Source: an uncultured marine group I thaumarchaeote
Lineage (GTDB): Archaea > Thermoproteota > Nitrososphaeria > Nitrososphaerales > Nitrosopumilaceae
Assembly: GCA_902514275.1 (NCBI GenBank)
Contig: CABXQD010000004.1
Location: forward strand, 1-52,501
Direction: 5' to 3'
DNA: 52,501 bases
The notes below the pieces were generated by a model. The model was not told the DNA's origin, did not search any database, and worked only from the letters and a program-made list of their open reading frames with translations. Numbering within the stretch: the first letter of the stretch is position 1; the number at the start of each line of letters is the position of its first letter. Positions 25,441 through 34,193 of this stretch are shown here, piece by piece. Made by a program: the position numbers and the translations under genes.

Positions 25441-27255
25441 TTAACTCAGTTTAGGCACAAAAATATAGATTATGGCAATTATCTCTAGTCGTCCAAAAAT
25501 CATTAAAAATCCTAACACTATCATTGTCGCAGGATCTGTATCTGAATCTATTACTCCTGCTGATAGTCCACCTGTTGTGATTATTCCTGCTGCCTCAAAG
25601 AATGCATCTTGAAAAGACACCTCTTCTATTGCTGAAAGATGAGCTCCTGTAATTGCAGATATTGTTGGAAATAATGCAATAATAATTAGAGTTGAAATAA
25701 TTTCTTTTTTGTTTTGACTTGGTAATTCTGATCTTCTTATCTTGGAAATGAATGCTCTGATATCTCGTAGGTGGAACAATCTGAAAATTTTCAAACCTCC
25801 TGCAGTTGAAAAGCCACATCCTCCTATGAACATTAAAATTATTAGAATTGTATGTGCTCCTCCACTAAGGCCTGCTAAACTTTCTATTTGTAATCCTGCA
25901 GTCGTACTAGCTGAAACTGAATAAAATACACTTTGCATTGGATCCAATCCACTAATTCCTGCAAATAACAAAGTTGCTCCACCTAATATTGCAAAATACG
26001 CTAATACTTCTTTACCGAGTTTAGGTGATAGGAATTTCTTTCTAACAAATGCATAGTGAAATGTAAACGGTAAAGCTCCTAGTATCATTGCACCCATCAA
26101 GACAACGTGTTCTTGCCACAACAAACCTTCTAGAATAGTTGATGTCGGTGTAAACCCTCCTGTCGAAAGAGTACTCATCGCTAGCGAAAAGTTATCTATG
26201 ATATTTCGTTCTCCAAATATGTATAGCAATGATGCAACAATTACGATATAAATTGCAAAAATTACTGTAATTGTAAGAAACAGTTCTTTCATGTGAAGTG
26301 TTTTACCTGATATGAAACCACGCATTGCTTGTAGTTTTGATTCTGGATAGAATGCTGTAATTACTAGATAAATGAAACTCATCCCTCCAACTAATTGTGT
26401 GTAACTTCGGAAAAATGTGAAACTTTGTGATAGTTTTTCTGGTTCATCAAATAATGATATCCCTCCAGTTGTAAATCCTGCAGCACTTGAAAAGAATGCA
26501 TTTGCAAACACTTCAACTACTGTTTCATCACTAGGAAAGACGTACAGATATGGTATGGTGCCAAACAGTGAAAGCAAAAATAAACTAGAAAATACAAGTA
26601 TTGACGCCTGTTGTAAATTCAGACTTGATTTTTCACCGTATGAATTTAAGAAAAATCCTGTAACTAGTAAAAGAACTGTAGTCAAATAAATTCCAGATGC
26701 TGTAACTGTATCTTCTAATAGTGTTGCAACAACAGCTGGAACTAATAGTAATACTCCTGCAAATTGTAATACAAATCCTAAATTTCCTAACACTGCTTTT
26801 ACTGGTGGGCTTAGCAGTCTTGGTGTGGTAGCTGTTGCATCTCTAATTACATTTGCTATGGTTGATTGAAGAATCATCCCAACAACAAATTTTTTTTTTG
26901 ATACAACTGGAAGTTTTCTTACGTTATTATCTCGCATAATATGTAATGCATCTTGTAATGTTGATTTTTCGTTAATTGTAATTAGTGGTTTACTCATAAT
27001 CTCTTCTAATGTTGTTGCTTCTGCATACACAGTTGCATCACTAACTTTGCTGAGGATGTCCTCGTCTGTAACAATTCCTACTGGAAATTTTTCTTTATCA
27101 ATTACAATGATGTCGTCTGTTTCATAATTACGTAACATTGTAGCTGCATCTCTTGTTTGAGTTTTCATACTCAACTTCAACACATCCTTGTTCATGTATT
27201 CTGTAACGTATTTGCTCAGAACATACGAAACTGCTTTTTCTGGATTTGTTGACAT
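25441..27255 (-). CDS. trkH: TrkH-type potassium transporter with N-terminal CBS pair
   Basis: 604 aa. Residues about 15-140 form two CBS domains (I-V-T-D-E-D-I-L ... V-R-K-L-P-V-V-S-K-K-K-F-V-V-G-M). The rest is a TrkH/KtrB pore with four selectivity loops: A-A-G-F-T-T-G-G, S-T-L-S-T-G-G-F-T-P, S-A-S-T-T-A-G-L and A-A-G-I-I-T-T-G-G-L-S, and the closing G-R-L-E-I. CBS pairs bind adenosine nucleotides, so the fusion may gate K+ uptake by energy charge or cyclic dinucleotide in place of a separate TrkA ring. No trkA lies next to it. Confidence 0.88.
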   Translation of the reverse strand: MSTNPEKAVSYVLSKYVTEYMNKDVLKLSMKTQTRDAATMLRNYETDDIIVIDKEKFPVGIVTDEDILSKVSDATVYAEATTLEEIMSKPLITINEKSTLQDALHIMRDNNVRKLPVVSKKKFVVGMILQSTIANVIRDATATTPRLLSPPVKAVLGNLGFVLQFAGVLLLVPAVVATLLEDTVTASGIYLTTVLLLVTGFFLNSYGEKSSLNLQQASILVFSSLFLLSLFGTIPYLYVFPSDETVVEVFANAFFSSAAGFTTGGISLFDEPEKLSQSFTFFRSYTQLVGGMSFIYLVITAFYPESKLQAMRGFISGKTLHMKELFLTITVIFAIYIVIVASLLYIFGERNIIDNFSLAMSTLSTGGFTPTSTILEGLLWQEHVVLMGAMILGALPFTFHYAFVRKKFLSPKLGKEVLAYFAILGGATLLFAGISGLDPMQSVFYSVSASTTAGLQIESLAGLSGGAHTILIILMFIGGCGFSTAGGLKIFRLFHLRDIRAFISKIRRSELPSQNKKEIISTLIIIALFPTISAITGAHLSAIEEVSFQDAFFEAAGIITTGGLSAGVIDSDTDPATMIVLGFLMIFGRLEIIAIIYIFVPKLS

Positions 27256-27383
27256 TAAGCTACCTTATATCGGGATTTTAAATAATTTGGGGTCATGCCA
27301 TATTATTGATCGTTGTTGAAATAATTATTTTTAATTTTGATCTTAAATATTTGCTATATTTATAAGCCATAAATACGAACTTT

Positions 27384-27821
27384 ATGCGTAATACAATGAA
27401 TATCGATCAAGCTCCTGAACCTGATTATGATTCTGTTAAAATTGATTATGTTGGATTTGTGGATCCTTATGCCGTTGAAGGTATGGTTGTTTTAAAGGCT
27501 GATAATGGTAAAGAATTTCATATGCGTGCATTTTCTGGTGAAGTTGCAAAACATATCTCTAGTTTTGATGACACTGATGGTGAAGAATCTCCTTCAATAT
27601 ATCGAATGATTGAAGAAATTTGTGAACAAAATGAATTATCTCTAGTTAAGGTGAAAATCTATGAAAGTGGTGATGTTTTGCGAGCAAATCTCTACTTTAC
27701 AGGTAAAAAGGATCTTGTGTTGCGGAACCATCGTGCATCTGATGCTATGGCTTTAGCTGCTTATTACAAAATTCCATTATTGGTTAGAAAAAAACTACTA
27801 AAAGAGAGAATGGAAGCTTAA
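27384..27821 (+). CDS. DUF151 bifunctional nuclease-like protein
   Basis: 145 aa with the DUF151 core: V-G-F-V-D-P-Y-A-V-E-G-M-V-V-L-K-A, H-M-R-A-F-S-G-E-V-A, S-I-Y-R-M-I-E-E-I, and the late R-A-S-D-A-M-A-L-A-A motif that is the family hallmark. Plant relatives (BBD/BFN) cleave RNA and DNA; archaeal roles are not settled. The start may be the second Met (M5). A TATA-like TATTTATAAG lies about 25 nt upstream. Confidence 0.75.
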   Translation: MRNTMNIDQAPEPDYDSVKIDYVGFVDPYAVEGMVVLKADNGKEFHMRAFSGEVAKHISSFDDTDGEESPSIYRMIEEICEQNELSLVKVKIYESGDVLRANLYFTGKKDLVLRNHRASDAMALAAYYKIPLLVRKKLLKERMEA

Positions 27822-27872
27822 TTTCTAAAATACATTAGAATGGTTTTTTTCCAAGTATGCTGATTGTTAGTT

Positions 27873-28085
27873 ATGAGTGAACAAGAAGAATTGATGGATA
27901 ACATTATGAATGTTGATCTAGAAATTATTGAAACTGTTAGAACACTACAACAAGAAAATTGGAACACTGAAGAACTAAAAAATCAAGTCACTGATTTACT
28001 TAAAATTCATGACGAAATAGTTGGAAAACTAAGGGCTCTTCAAGGTGATGATCATTCTTGTGGTTGTGGCCACGATCATTGTTGA
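27873..28085 (+). CDS. Small protein with C-terminal His/Cys metal-binding tail (70 aa)
   Basis: A helical body ends in H-S-C-G-C-G-H-D-H-C, a dense cluster that should bind Zn, Ni or Cu. This resembles metal-storage or metallochaperone tails. A TTG three codons upstream is in frame, but the ATG is preferred. Follows the DUF151 gene by 51 nt. Confidence 0.55.
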   Translation: MSEQEELMDNIMNVDLEIIETVRTLQQENWNTEELKNQVTDLLKIHDEIVGKLRALQGDDHSCGCGHDHC

Positions 28086-28251
28086 TGTATTTTTTTAAAA
28101 ATGCTTCATAATTCGGCAATGCTCATCATTTTATCAGTATAGCTTAGAGAGTTTGATTAATCATCAGCATCACTTTTTTAATTATTCTATTGTATATTGG
28201 TATTGTATTTTAAATCCGAACCTTTTTCATGTACTGAATTGAATTTCTGCT

Positions 28252-28497
28252 ATGGCAAATTTTGAAAAAATTTATCACCGTGTAGCTTTACAAATTATCA
28301 AAAGATGTCATGGTGCAATCAAAATTACAAAACACGGTAAAGTTGTTGAAGTTTATGATTTGAAGCGTCATATTTGGAGTGATGGACTTGCAGGACTAAT
28401 TATTAAAGAAGAATGTAGGTTGGCTGATTTAAAAGAATGGGAATTTGCTAATGTCAGAAGTTATGTGATAAAGGAATTACTTGCAAAGTCTAAATAA
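28252..28497 (+). CDS. Conserved hypothetical protein (81 aa)
   Basis: Not recognised. Basic, single small domain (A-I-K-I-T-K-H-G-K-V-V-E-V-Y-D-L-K). Its 165-nt upstream region contains no gene; an imperfect inverted repeat (ATGCT ... AGCAT) lies there at about 28120-28172. Confidence 0.5.
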   Translation: MANFEKIYHRVALQIIKRCHGAIKITKHGKVVEVYDLKRHIWSDGLAGLIIKEECRLADLKEWEFANVRSYVIKELLAKSK

Positions 28498-28514
28498 TGA
28501 TTTTTGAAATTATT

Positions 28515-28670
28515 TTAATTCTTTGATATTAATTCAGTTTGTTTTTTCATTTCAGAAAGGATTAAAATCAATATTTCTTTTTCACTTAGTTTTAACAGTG
28601 CTTTTGTTTCATCTTCTGTAAATTGAATATCTTCATTCAATTCATCGTATGTAGTTAGTGAATCTCCCAT
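28515..28670 (-). CDS. Small acidic protein (51 aa)
   Basis: An ORF reading M-G-D-S-L-T-T-Y-D-E-L-N-E-D-I with a helical second half (L-L-K-L-S-E-K-E-I-L-I-L-I-L-S-E-M). It fills an otherwise empty interval, has a plausible ATG and no overlap. Function unknown. Confidence 0.45.
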   Translation of the reverse strand: MGDSLTTYDELNEDIQFTEDETKALLKLSEKEILILILSEMKKQTELISKN

Positions 28671-28735
28671 GAACTAATATGGTGATGCTGAGTTATTATA
28701 TGGTTTTGTTTCTTGTCTAAATCTCAAATGTAACG

Positions 28736-28996
28736 TTAGTATGTCACTTTACGAATCAAATGCGGTTCTTTTAGCATAATTGTATCTCCTTTACTTGATG
28801 ATAATTCTGGCTTTACCAACTTGTTAGTTGTTATTACAATTAGTGCTTCGCATCGTGAACATAGAATTGTTCTACCTCCTGATCTTTCTTCTCTAATCAA
28901 ATCTTTTTCTAACCTGTCTTCTTTTTGACATGTGGGACATAATCTTGGTTCTTTTTCTATGCTTATGATTTCTTTAATGAATATCATTTTACTCAT
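28736..28996 (-). CDS. Zinc-ribbon protein (86 aa)
   Basis: One four-Cys zinc ribbon: C-P-T-C-Q-K near residue 19 and C-S-R-C-E-A near residue 46, separated by a basic loop. The remainder is short beta-rich tail ending M-L-K-E-P-H-L-I-R-K. Likely a nucleic-acid or protein adaptor; family not named. Confidence 0.6.
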   Translation of the reverse strand: MSKMIFIKEIISIEKEPRLCPTCQKEDRLEKDLIREERSGGRTILCSRCEALIVITTNKLVKPELSSSKGDTIMLKEPHLIRKVTY

Positions 28997-29056
28997 ATTT
29001 CTCTCTCATTAATTGTCCAGAATAATGTTTGTAATGTTAATTGGTATCAGCAATCC

Positions 29057-29226
29057 ATTTCAGATGTCAAACCGTTTTAATCATCTGAAATTAGAATGAA
29101 AGGTATTCAACATATTCCCCTATCTAACCAATTAACTAGGGTGAACTCGCCCGTTCTAACATAAGATGTTATCCCTATCATTGATTTTTAATGGTAAAAC
29201 TTGATCTTAAAGCTTTCTCGATAGGC
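29057..29226. ncRNA. Candidate structured RNA or regulatory element
   Basis: The 340-nt gap before the metallopeptidase gene holds three hairpins: 29057-29066 with 29082-29091 (10 bp, perfect), 29139-29143 with 29148-29152 (GGGTG-AACT-CGCCC) extended by AAC/GTT, and 29157-29162 with 29166-29171. A longer pairing CCTATC (29173-29178) with GATAGG (29220-29225) would close a further arm. Weaker than the other two candidates; the strand is undecided. Confidence 0.3.
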
Positions 29227-29333
29227 GTGAATTATGAGTAAATCTTTCTGATAATGAAAATTGCCAAATTTTGAGAATTTTTGTATCACATTGTAATCAT
29301 AATTCTTAAATTTTAAAACTATGAAAACAATCA

Positions 29334-30350
29334 TTGAAATTAGTACTAATTATTACAATGGCCGTTGTTGTACTTGGAATTTCTGTATCTTTTATTTCTG
29401 TACAGGGACAACAAGATTATGATATTCCGCAATGGGTAAAAAATAATGCCGGGTGGTGGGCAGATGATTCCATTGATGATGAATCATTTGTGAATGGAAT
29501 AACATATTTGATTGACTCTGGAATTATGGAAATTAACATAGATTCAACAATTCAAGATCAGGGAGACTTTTACCTTACTTACAAACAAAATCCAAATTCT
29601 CCCTATGTTGGTGATGACACAGCAATTGCTTGGCTAAAAAATGTGGAACTTTTGGAAATGGAAATGGCATTTCTAAATGAAACTTTCCGTTTACCGTATG
29701 ATGTAGAAATTGTAGCTCAAGAATGTAATGAGGTAAATGCATTCTATGATCCTGAGTCTAAACAAATTGTGATGTGTTATGAATTAGTAGATGATGTTTT
29801 TGATATGTATTATTATTTCTATGGTGAAGAACCAAGTTTTGATATGGATGAAATGCAAACTTATTCTTATGATGTATTAAATTTTATATTTTTCCATGAA
29901 GTTGGTCACGCATTAATTGATGTATACCAATTACCTATTACAGGGTTGGAGGAAAATGTTGCAGATCAATTTGCAGCATTAATGTTATCTTATACATACT
30001 ATGAAGAAACTGGAGACTATTCTTTAGGACAAGAAATGTTGTATAATGTTGGAACTTGGTTTTATAATGAACATTACTATTGGAATGAAGTTTATCCTCA
30101 AGAAATGACATCTATGGATAATACCTTTGAATATGATATACCATATTGGGGTAACCATAATTTAGATATGCAAAGATTTTACAATATTTCTTGTTATGCC
30201 TATGGTTCCGATGTAAAATATAGTCAATATTTGATTGATGATGGATGGTTACCTGAAGAGCGAGCACAAAATTGTGAATGGGAGTATTATCAGATGGACC
30301 GTAACTGGAGTATTCTTTTAAAAGACTTTGATTATGGTTTCTTTGATTAA
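29334..30350 (+). CDS. Secreted DUF4344-like metallopeptidase with thaumarchaeal W-V-K-N-N-A-G-W-W module
   Basis: 338 aa. A signal peptide (M-K-L-V-L-I-I-T-M-A-V-V-V-L-G) leads to one W-V-K-N-N-A-G-W-W module (about 37-70), then a DUF4344-type domain with the zinc motif F-F-H-E-V-G-H-A-L and the downstream Glu in E-E-N-V-A-D-Q-F. The H-E-x-x-H site is intact, so it is probably an active extracellular protease. TTG start chosen because it gives Lys2 and a complete signal; an ATG at 29321 is out of frame. The TATA-like TCTTAAATTTT fits a leaderless transcript. Confidence 0.75.
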   Translation: MKLVLIITMAVVVLGISVSFISVQGQQDYDIPQWVKNNAGWWADDSIDDESFVNGITYLIDSGIMEINIDSTIQDQGDFYLTYKQNPNSPYVGDDTAIAWLKNVELLEMEMAFLNETFRLPYDVEIVAQECNEVNAFYDPESKQIVMCYELVDDVFDMYYYFYGEEPSFDMDEMQTYSYDVLNFIFFHEVGHALIDVYQLPITGLEENVADQFAALMLSYTYYEETGDYSLGQEMLYNVGTWFYNEHYYWNEVYPQEMTSMDNTFEYDIPYWGNHNLDMQRFYNISCYAYGSDVKYSQYLIDDGWLPEERAQNCEWEYYQMDRNWSILLKDFDYGFFD

Positions 30351-30385
30351 TGTTTAATTTTCATTATGTGGCTGAAAATAAAAAT

Positions 30386-31507
30386 TTAATTTTCTTCATC
30401 TAGTCTTTTACTTTCTTCTTCAATTTTTCTAATTTTTTCTTCATTGATGGCAATTTGTTTATCTATATCTGTAGATTCTTCTGTAGATTCTTCTGTAGAT
30501 TCTTCTGTAGGTGAGGGTACTGGTGATTTTTTTGAACCCTTTTTTTTAATCATGAATAGAATTGAAATTCCTGTAACCAACATGCCAAAAACTATTCCTA
30601 GTAATATCAAAAAATTGTTTTTTTCTGGGTCAATTACATTAACATCGATGAATTTAGTACACCAATTTTCATTTGCATTACATATTTTAAAATAACTTTG
30701 ACCTGCAAAGTTCTGGGTGATTTCAAGGCTAGTAACAATACCTGTCCATGAACCAGTAGTTTCATGAAATTTATTTTTATTTTGATCATACATCACGACA
30801 TAATATTTGCAAATGTTTCTATCTGGATTGTCCCAAGATATGCTAAACTGTTCCCCTTTTTCTGCGGTCTTATTCCATTTTGGAGGATTTTTTAATGTAC
30901 AGTCAATTGAATTTTTAATTTTTTCATTATCGGGATTTGAATTATTTGGATTCATTTGTGATGTTGTCTCAGCTGATCTTGGTGCCCATCCAGTTCCTGT
31001 GTTAACTCCGCCATTCTCAAATCCACTTTTCCATGGATTGTCAATAAGATCTTCCTTGACAAGTATTGCTCCCTTAAGATTTGCATATTTGATTTTTGCA
31101 TCGTTAAGGTCGGCACCGATAAGATTTGCACCACTAAGGTCGGCATTACTAAGAATTGCACCACTAAGATTTGCACCCCTAAAGTCCTCACCACTAAGGT
31201 CGGCATTACTAAGATTTGCACCACTAAGGTCGGCATTACTAAAATTTACTTCATAAAATGTTGAAAAGCTAAAATCTATGCCACTAAGATTTGCACCACT
31301 AAAATCTACATGGTAAAATCTCATGCCACTAAAGTCATAGTCATAATACTCTGCGAGAACTGAGAGATCCTCCCCTCTACAGTCTTGCATACTCATATAC
31401 GAACGACTAATTTCACAACCCCATGCATCTGTAGTACTGTTGATTATCATTACAACACTGATTGTGAAAATTAATGTAATACACAATGAATATTTAGAAA
31501 TTTTCAT
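30386..31507 (-). CDS. Pentapeptide-repeat, Fn3-like, membrane-anchored protein
   Basis: A signal peptide (1-28) is followed by about 20 pentapeptide repeats (A-N-L-S-G / A-D-L-S-N pattern, about 45-150), an Fn3-like beta domain (about 200-290, I-S-W-D-N-P-D), one transmembrane helix (about 293-317), and a Ser/Glu-rich cytoplasmic tail with three T-E-E-S units and a short coiled coil. The repeat helix would be displayed outside the cell. The ATG overlaps the upstream stop as TGATG; a GTG one codon earlier is possible. It is translationally coupled to the zinc-ribbon/TPR gene. Confidence 0.7.
   Translation of the reverse strand: MKISKYSLCITLIFTISVVMIINSTTDAWGCEISRSYMSMQDCRGEDLSVLAEYYDYDFSGMRFYHVDFSGANLSGIDFSFSTFYEVNFSNADLSGANLSNADLSGEDFRGANLSGAILSNADLSGANLIGADLNDAKIKYANLKGAILVKEDLIDNPWKSGFENGGVNTGTGWAPRSAETTSQMNPNNSNPDNEKIKNSIDCTLKNPPKWNKTAEKGEQFSISWDNPDRNICKYYVVMYDQNKNKFHETTGSWTGIVTSLEITQNFAGQSYFKICNANENWCTKFIDVNVIDPEKNNFLILLGIVFGMLVTGISILFMIKKKGSKKSPVPSPTEESTEESTEESTDIDKQIAINEEKIRKIEEESKRLDEEN
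30467..30514. repeat. 12-bp tandem repeat inside the pentapeptide-repeat gene
   Basis: Near-identical units of TCTGTAGATTCT run in tandem; read on the minus strand they encode the T-E-E-S tail repeats. Confidence 0.6.
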
Positions 31508-33321
31508 CACCTGTTTCTGCTTCTAACCATTATTCCGATATAATTTTTTATTATTTCTCTTTTTTTGTCCAACTCTTCAACTATTTCAGTAATGTCAATC
31601 AAAGGTCTCTGTATAGCTTCTTGATTTACATATCCATTCAAAAAATCATGCCAATCCTTTCTTCGCTCAAATGATTCATTGTCTTCGTTTTCATCTTTGA
31701 CTACTGATGTGCTTTGCCAAAATAAATACAGTCCTAGCTGCAATGTTTCTGGTGGCAATATGTTATGATCAACATTGACAATTGGTGGAGGACCATTAGG
31801 ATACATTTCTTTAACTGCTTCCTCTGTAATCATAAAATTCCAAACATCATATCTTCTTCGTACAAATAACTCTGTTATTGTTTTCTTTGCTGTTTGAAAT
31901 GATTTCCACTCTTCATCGGTGGTATTTGCAAAAACAATGTTGTGTAATTCTTCTCCTGCATCGTCACCGAATTGTTCTATTACGTAATTTGTTGCATTAT
32001 TCAGTTCATGATTGAATAAGAGACATTCATCAATTTTCGACAAATTCATCCTTGATTTATTGGTCTTAACTGCTTCTTTAACTTTTTTAGAATCTCTCTC
32101 TCTCTTCTTTTCCTCTAATTTTCTCTCTTTCTCCTCTGCTTGTCTTTTTAATTCTTCTAATCTTTTCTTTTTTTCTTCAGTTTTCTTTAAAACATCTGTT
32201 TCTTTTTGACGTTCTTCTCTATCTTTTTCAGCTTTTTCTACAGATTTAGTTATCTCATTTACTTTTTTGCTTAATTGAATGTCTAACTCTGTTAGATACT
32301 GTAAATTGTTTTCATCTAATTCTCTATTCTTAATAAGCATCTGTTTAACTTCAATTAAGGTATTGGAATTTCCCAATCCTACCTTTTGCAATGTTTCAAT
32401 TAATTCCAAATATTCTGCTACCTCCTTTTTATCCATTTTTTCTTTGTTTAATTTTTCTTCTAACTGTTCTAAATCTTCAGATTTTATAACATCTTTTTCA
32501 TTTAAAATATTGTCATTATTGGATGTGACTTGTTTGTTGTTAGATGTTTCAGAAAATTCTTTACATAATTCAGTAAGATGATCATCCTTACATCCAATAC
32601 ATGCACGTCCTGCTGAATCCAGTAGGTTTGGATTTACGTCCGTTTGGGACAGATCAATACTATGTAATTTTTTTTCATGATAACAATGAGAGCACATTTC
32701 TTCTGATTGTGTATTTGAATTTCTATCGTCTGGATCATTTTCATTTGTATTATTATTCAATACTGCGGTCACCTCTTGCATATCTGGATCATTGACCCTA
32801 GAAATTACCTCTTTTTTAGGCTCAATTGTATCTAGTTCTGGAGGTAACTCATCTTGTAATTCCTTAATTTCAGGTGCATTTGGAAATTTATCTTCTAAAT
32901 TTTTGATGTAACTTTTTGCTTCACCGTATCTTGCTTGAGAAATCAAACATTTGGACATGGAATACAATGCTTGACCATAATCAGGATCTCTTTTGAGAAC
33001 TTTTTTTAATTTACCTTCAGCCTTTGAATCTTTTCCCTTAGACATTAGTTCATTTGCTTCTCCCACTGCAATTTCGTTATCATATTGTTTTATCAATTCT
33101 TTTGAATCATTTTTAGGAATCTCAGTTTCCGAAAGACAGACATGACATACCAGTGAAATATCTTTTTTTCCAGGACCTACAGATACAACTGAATAATGTT
33201 TTGTTTTTGTAATGTGATATCGAAATGTATGCTGTGTGGTTTTGTTACACTGTTGGCAATGTATTTCCCTTGATTCCATGTCTCTGTATTCTGCCTTTTG
33301 ATTAGACCAATGCACAAACAT
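31507..33321 (-). CDS. Zinc-ribbon, TPR and coiled-coil protein (604 aa)
   Basis: N-terminal zinc ribbon (C-Q-Q-C near 22 and C-H-V-C near 60), a TPR-like stretch (about 88-155: A-E-G-K-L-K-K-V-L-K-R-D-P-D-Y-G-Q-A-L), a second Cys/His pair region (C-S-H-C-Y ... C-I-G-C), then a long coiled coil (about 280-420, K-K-R-L-E-E-L-K-R-Q-A-E-E-K-E). No enzyme domain is visible. It looks like a cytoplasmic scaffold and is coupled to the membrane pentapeptide protein. The true start may be the Met in M-E-S-R-E-I-H-C, 14 codons in. Confidence 0.6.
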   Translation of the reverse strand: MFVHWSNQKAEYRDMESREIHCQQCNKTTQHTFRYHITKTKHYSVVSVGPGKKDISLVCHVCLSETEIPKNDSKELIKQYDNEIAVGEANELMSKGKDSKAEGKLKKVLKRDPDYGQALYSMSKCLISQARYGEAKSYIKNLEDKFPNAPEIKELQDELPPELDTIEPKKEVISRVNDPDMQEVTAVLNNNTNENDPDDRNSNTQSEEMCSHCYHEKKLHSIDLSQTDVNPNLLDSAGRACIGCKDDHLTELCKEFSETSNNKQVTSNNDNILNEKDVIKSEDLEQLEEKLNKEKMDKKEVAEYLELIETLQKVGLGNSNTLIEVKQMLIKNRELDENNLQYLTELDIQLSKKVNEITKSVEKAEKDREERQKETDVLKKTEEKKKRLEELKRQAEEKERKLEEKKRERDSKKVKEAVKTNKSRMNLSKIDECLLFNHELNNATNYVIEQFGDDAGEELHNIVFANTTDEEWKSFQTAKKTITELFVRRRYDVWNFMITEEAVKEMYPNGPPPIVNVDHNILPPETLQLGLYLFWQSTSVVKDENEDNESFERRKDWHDFLNGYVNQEAIQRPLIDITEIVEELDKKREIIKNYIGIMVRSRNR

Positions 33322-33477
33322 GATTCAATATCTACACATTATTCATAATTAAATTTTTTTATTATATTACAATACAATCCAGGCAAAGATCAATATTTGA
33401 CACAGTAATATCCAAGTTATCAAAATATACCTCCAAGTCAAAGACCTTGGAATCCTTGAATCTTAAATACAAATTAT

Positions 33478-33750
33478 CTATAGGGATTTAAGGCTGATAT
33501 TTTTGTATATTTCTGTATTTTCCAAAGCGTCTGTTACCAATTTCATACACATTTGAGCTTCTTCTTTTTTGCCAAGTTTTTTGTAAATATGGCTCTTGGC
33601 TATCCATAAAATATCGTCATCATTGGGATTGTGTTTGGTGTAAAGCATTCTGTTGAAATGGTCATTTGCATCAGAAAAGCGTTCTCTTTGAATTTTGAGA
33701 TACCCTACAACTAGTTGAGATACAAATTCCTCTGACATGGATTTTATCAT
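33478..33750 (-). CDS. TPR-like small protein (90 aa)
   Basis: Two TPR-like helix pairs (L-V-V-G-Y-L-K-I-Q-R-E-R-F-S-D-A-N-D-H-F and I-W-I-A-K-S-H-I-Y-K-K-L-G-K-K-E-E-A). Start at the Met in M-S-E-E-F is also possible. Lies upstream of, and parallel to, the other TPR-bearing gene, with about 155 nt between. Confidence 0.55.
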   Translation of the reverse strand: MIKSMSEEFVSQLVVGYLKIQRERFSDANDHFNRMLYTKHNPNDDDILWIAKSHIYKKLGKKEEAQMCMKLVTDALENTEIYKNISLKSL

Positions 33751-33840
33751 ATCGTATGTTGCAAAATTTGTATTAAAGATTGATCATGTGAGATGTTAAA
33801 TAGAAATTTTGTTAAACATTACGTTGAGAACTAGAACATT

Positions 33841-34122
33841 ATGACAATGAACATATCATACATTATGGGAATTATTGGTCTTGTATTTGGATTATTCATA
33901 GCAACAATGATTTACGCTGAGGTTGACAGTTCAATTCACTGTCCAGATGTAGATATACATCCAGATGTAAATGCTGCATGTACAAAAGCAAAATTTGAAG
34001 CACTGGCAGTAGCTAGTTTGATACCCATCATAATATTTTTTGCAATGTTTAGACTCTTTGGAGGTTCAGTAAGATCTTTAGTAAAAAATTTTACTGGATT
34101 TGTCTTCAATAAAAAAACATGA
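33841..34122 (+). CDS. Small membrane protein, two helices (93 aa)
   Basis: Helices at about 5-25 and 55-75 with a short extracytoplasmic loop containing two Cys (H-C-P-D-V-D-I-H and A-A-C-T-K-A) that could form a disulfide or bind metal. C-terminus basic. A TATA-like GTTAAATAG lies about 40 nt upstream. Confidence 0.55.
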   Translation: MTMNISYIMGIIGLVFGLFIATMIYAEVDSSIHCPDVDIHPDVNAACTKAKFEALAVASLIPIIIFFAMFRLFGGSVRSLVKNFTGFVFNKKT

Positions 34123-34193
34123 ATACAAAAAACTGAAGTGGAAAATGTATCGATGATGTGGAATCTTAAATAGAACTTTTACAAAATATTGCA

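Noticed and set aside
28110-28172. Minus strand has TGATGA, CTGA and ATGATGA, resembling a C/D box guide RNA
   Set aside because: The C to D' spacing is 23 nt, too long, and there is no convincing final D box.
29321-29333. ATG just before the metallopeptidase gene
   Set aside because: It is in another frame that does not encode a signal peptide or the conserved domain; the TTG at 29334 does.
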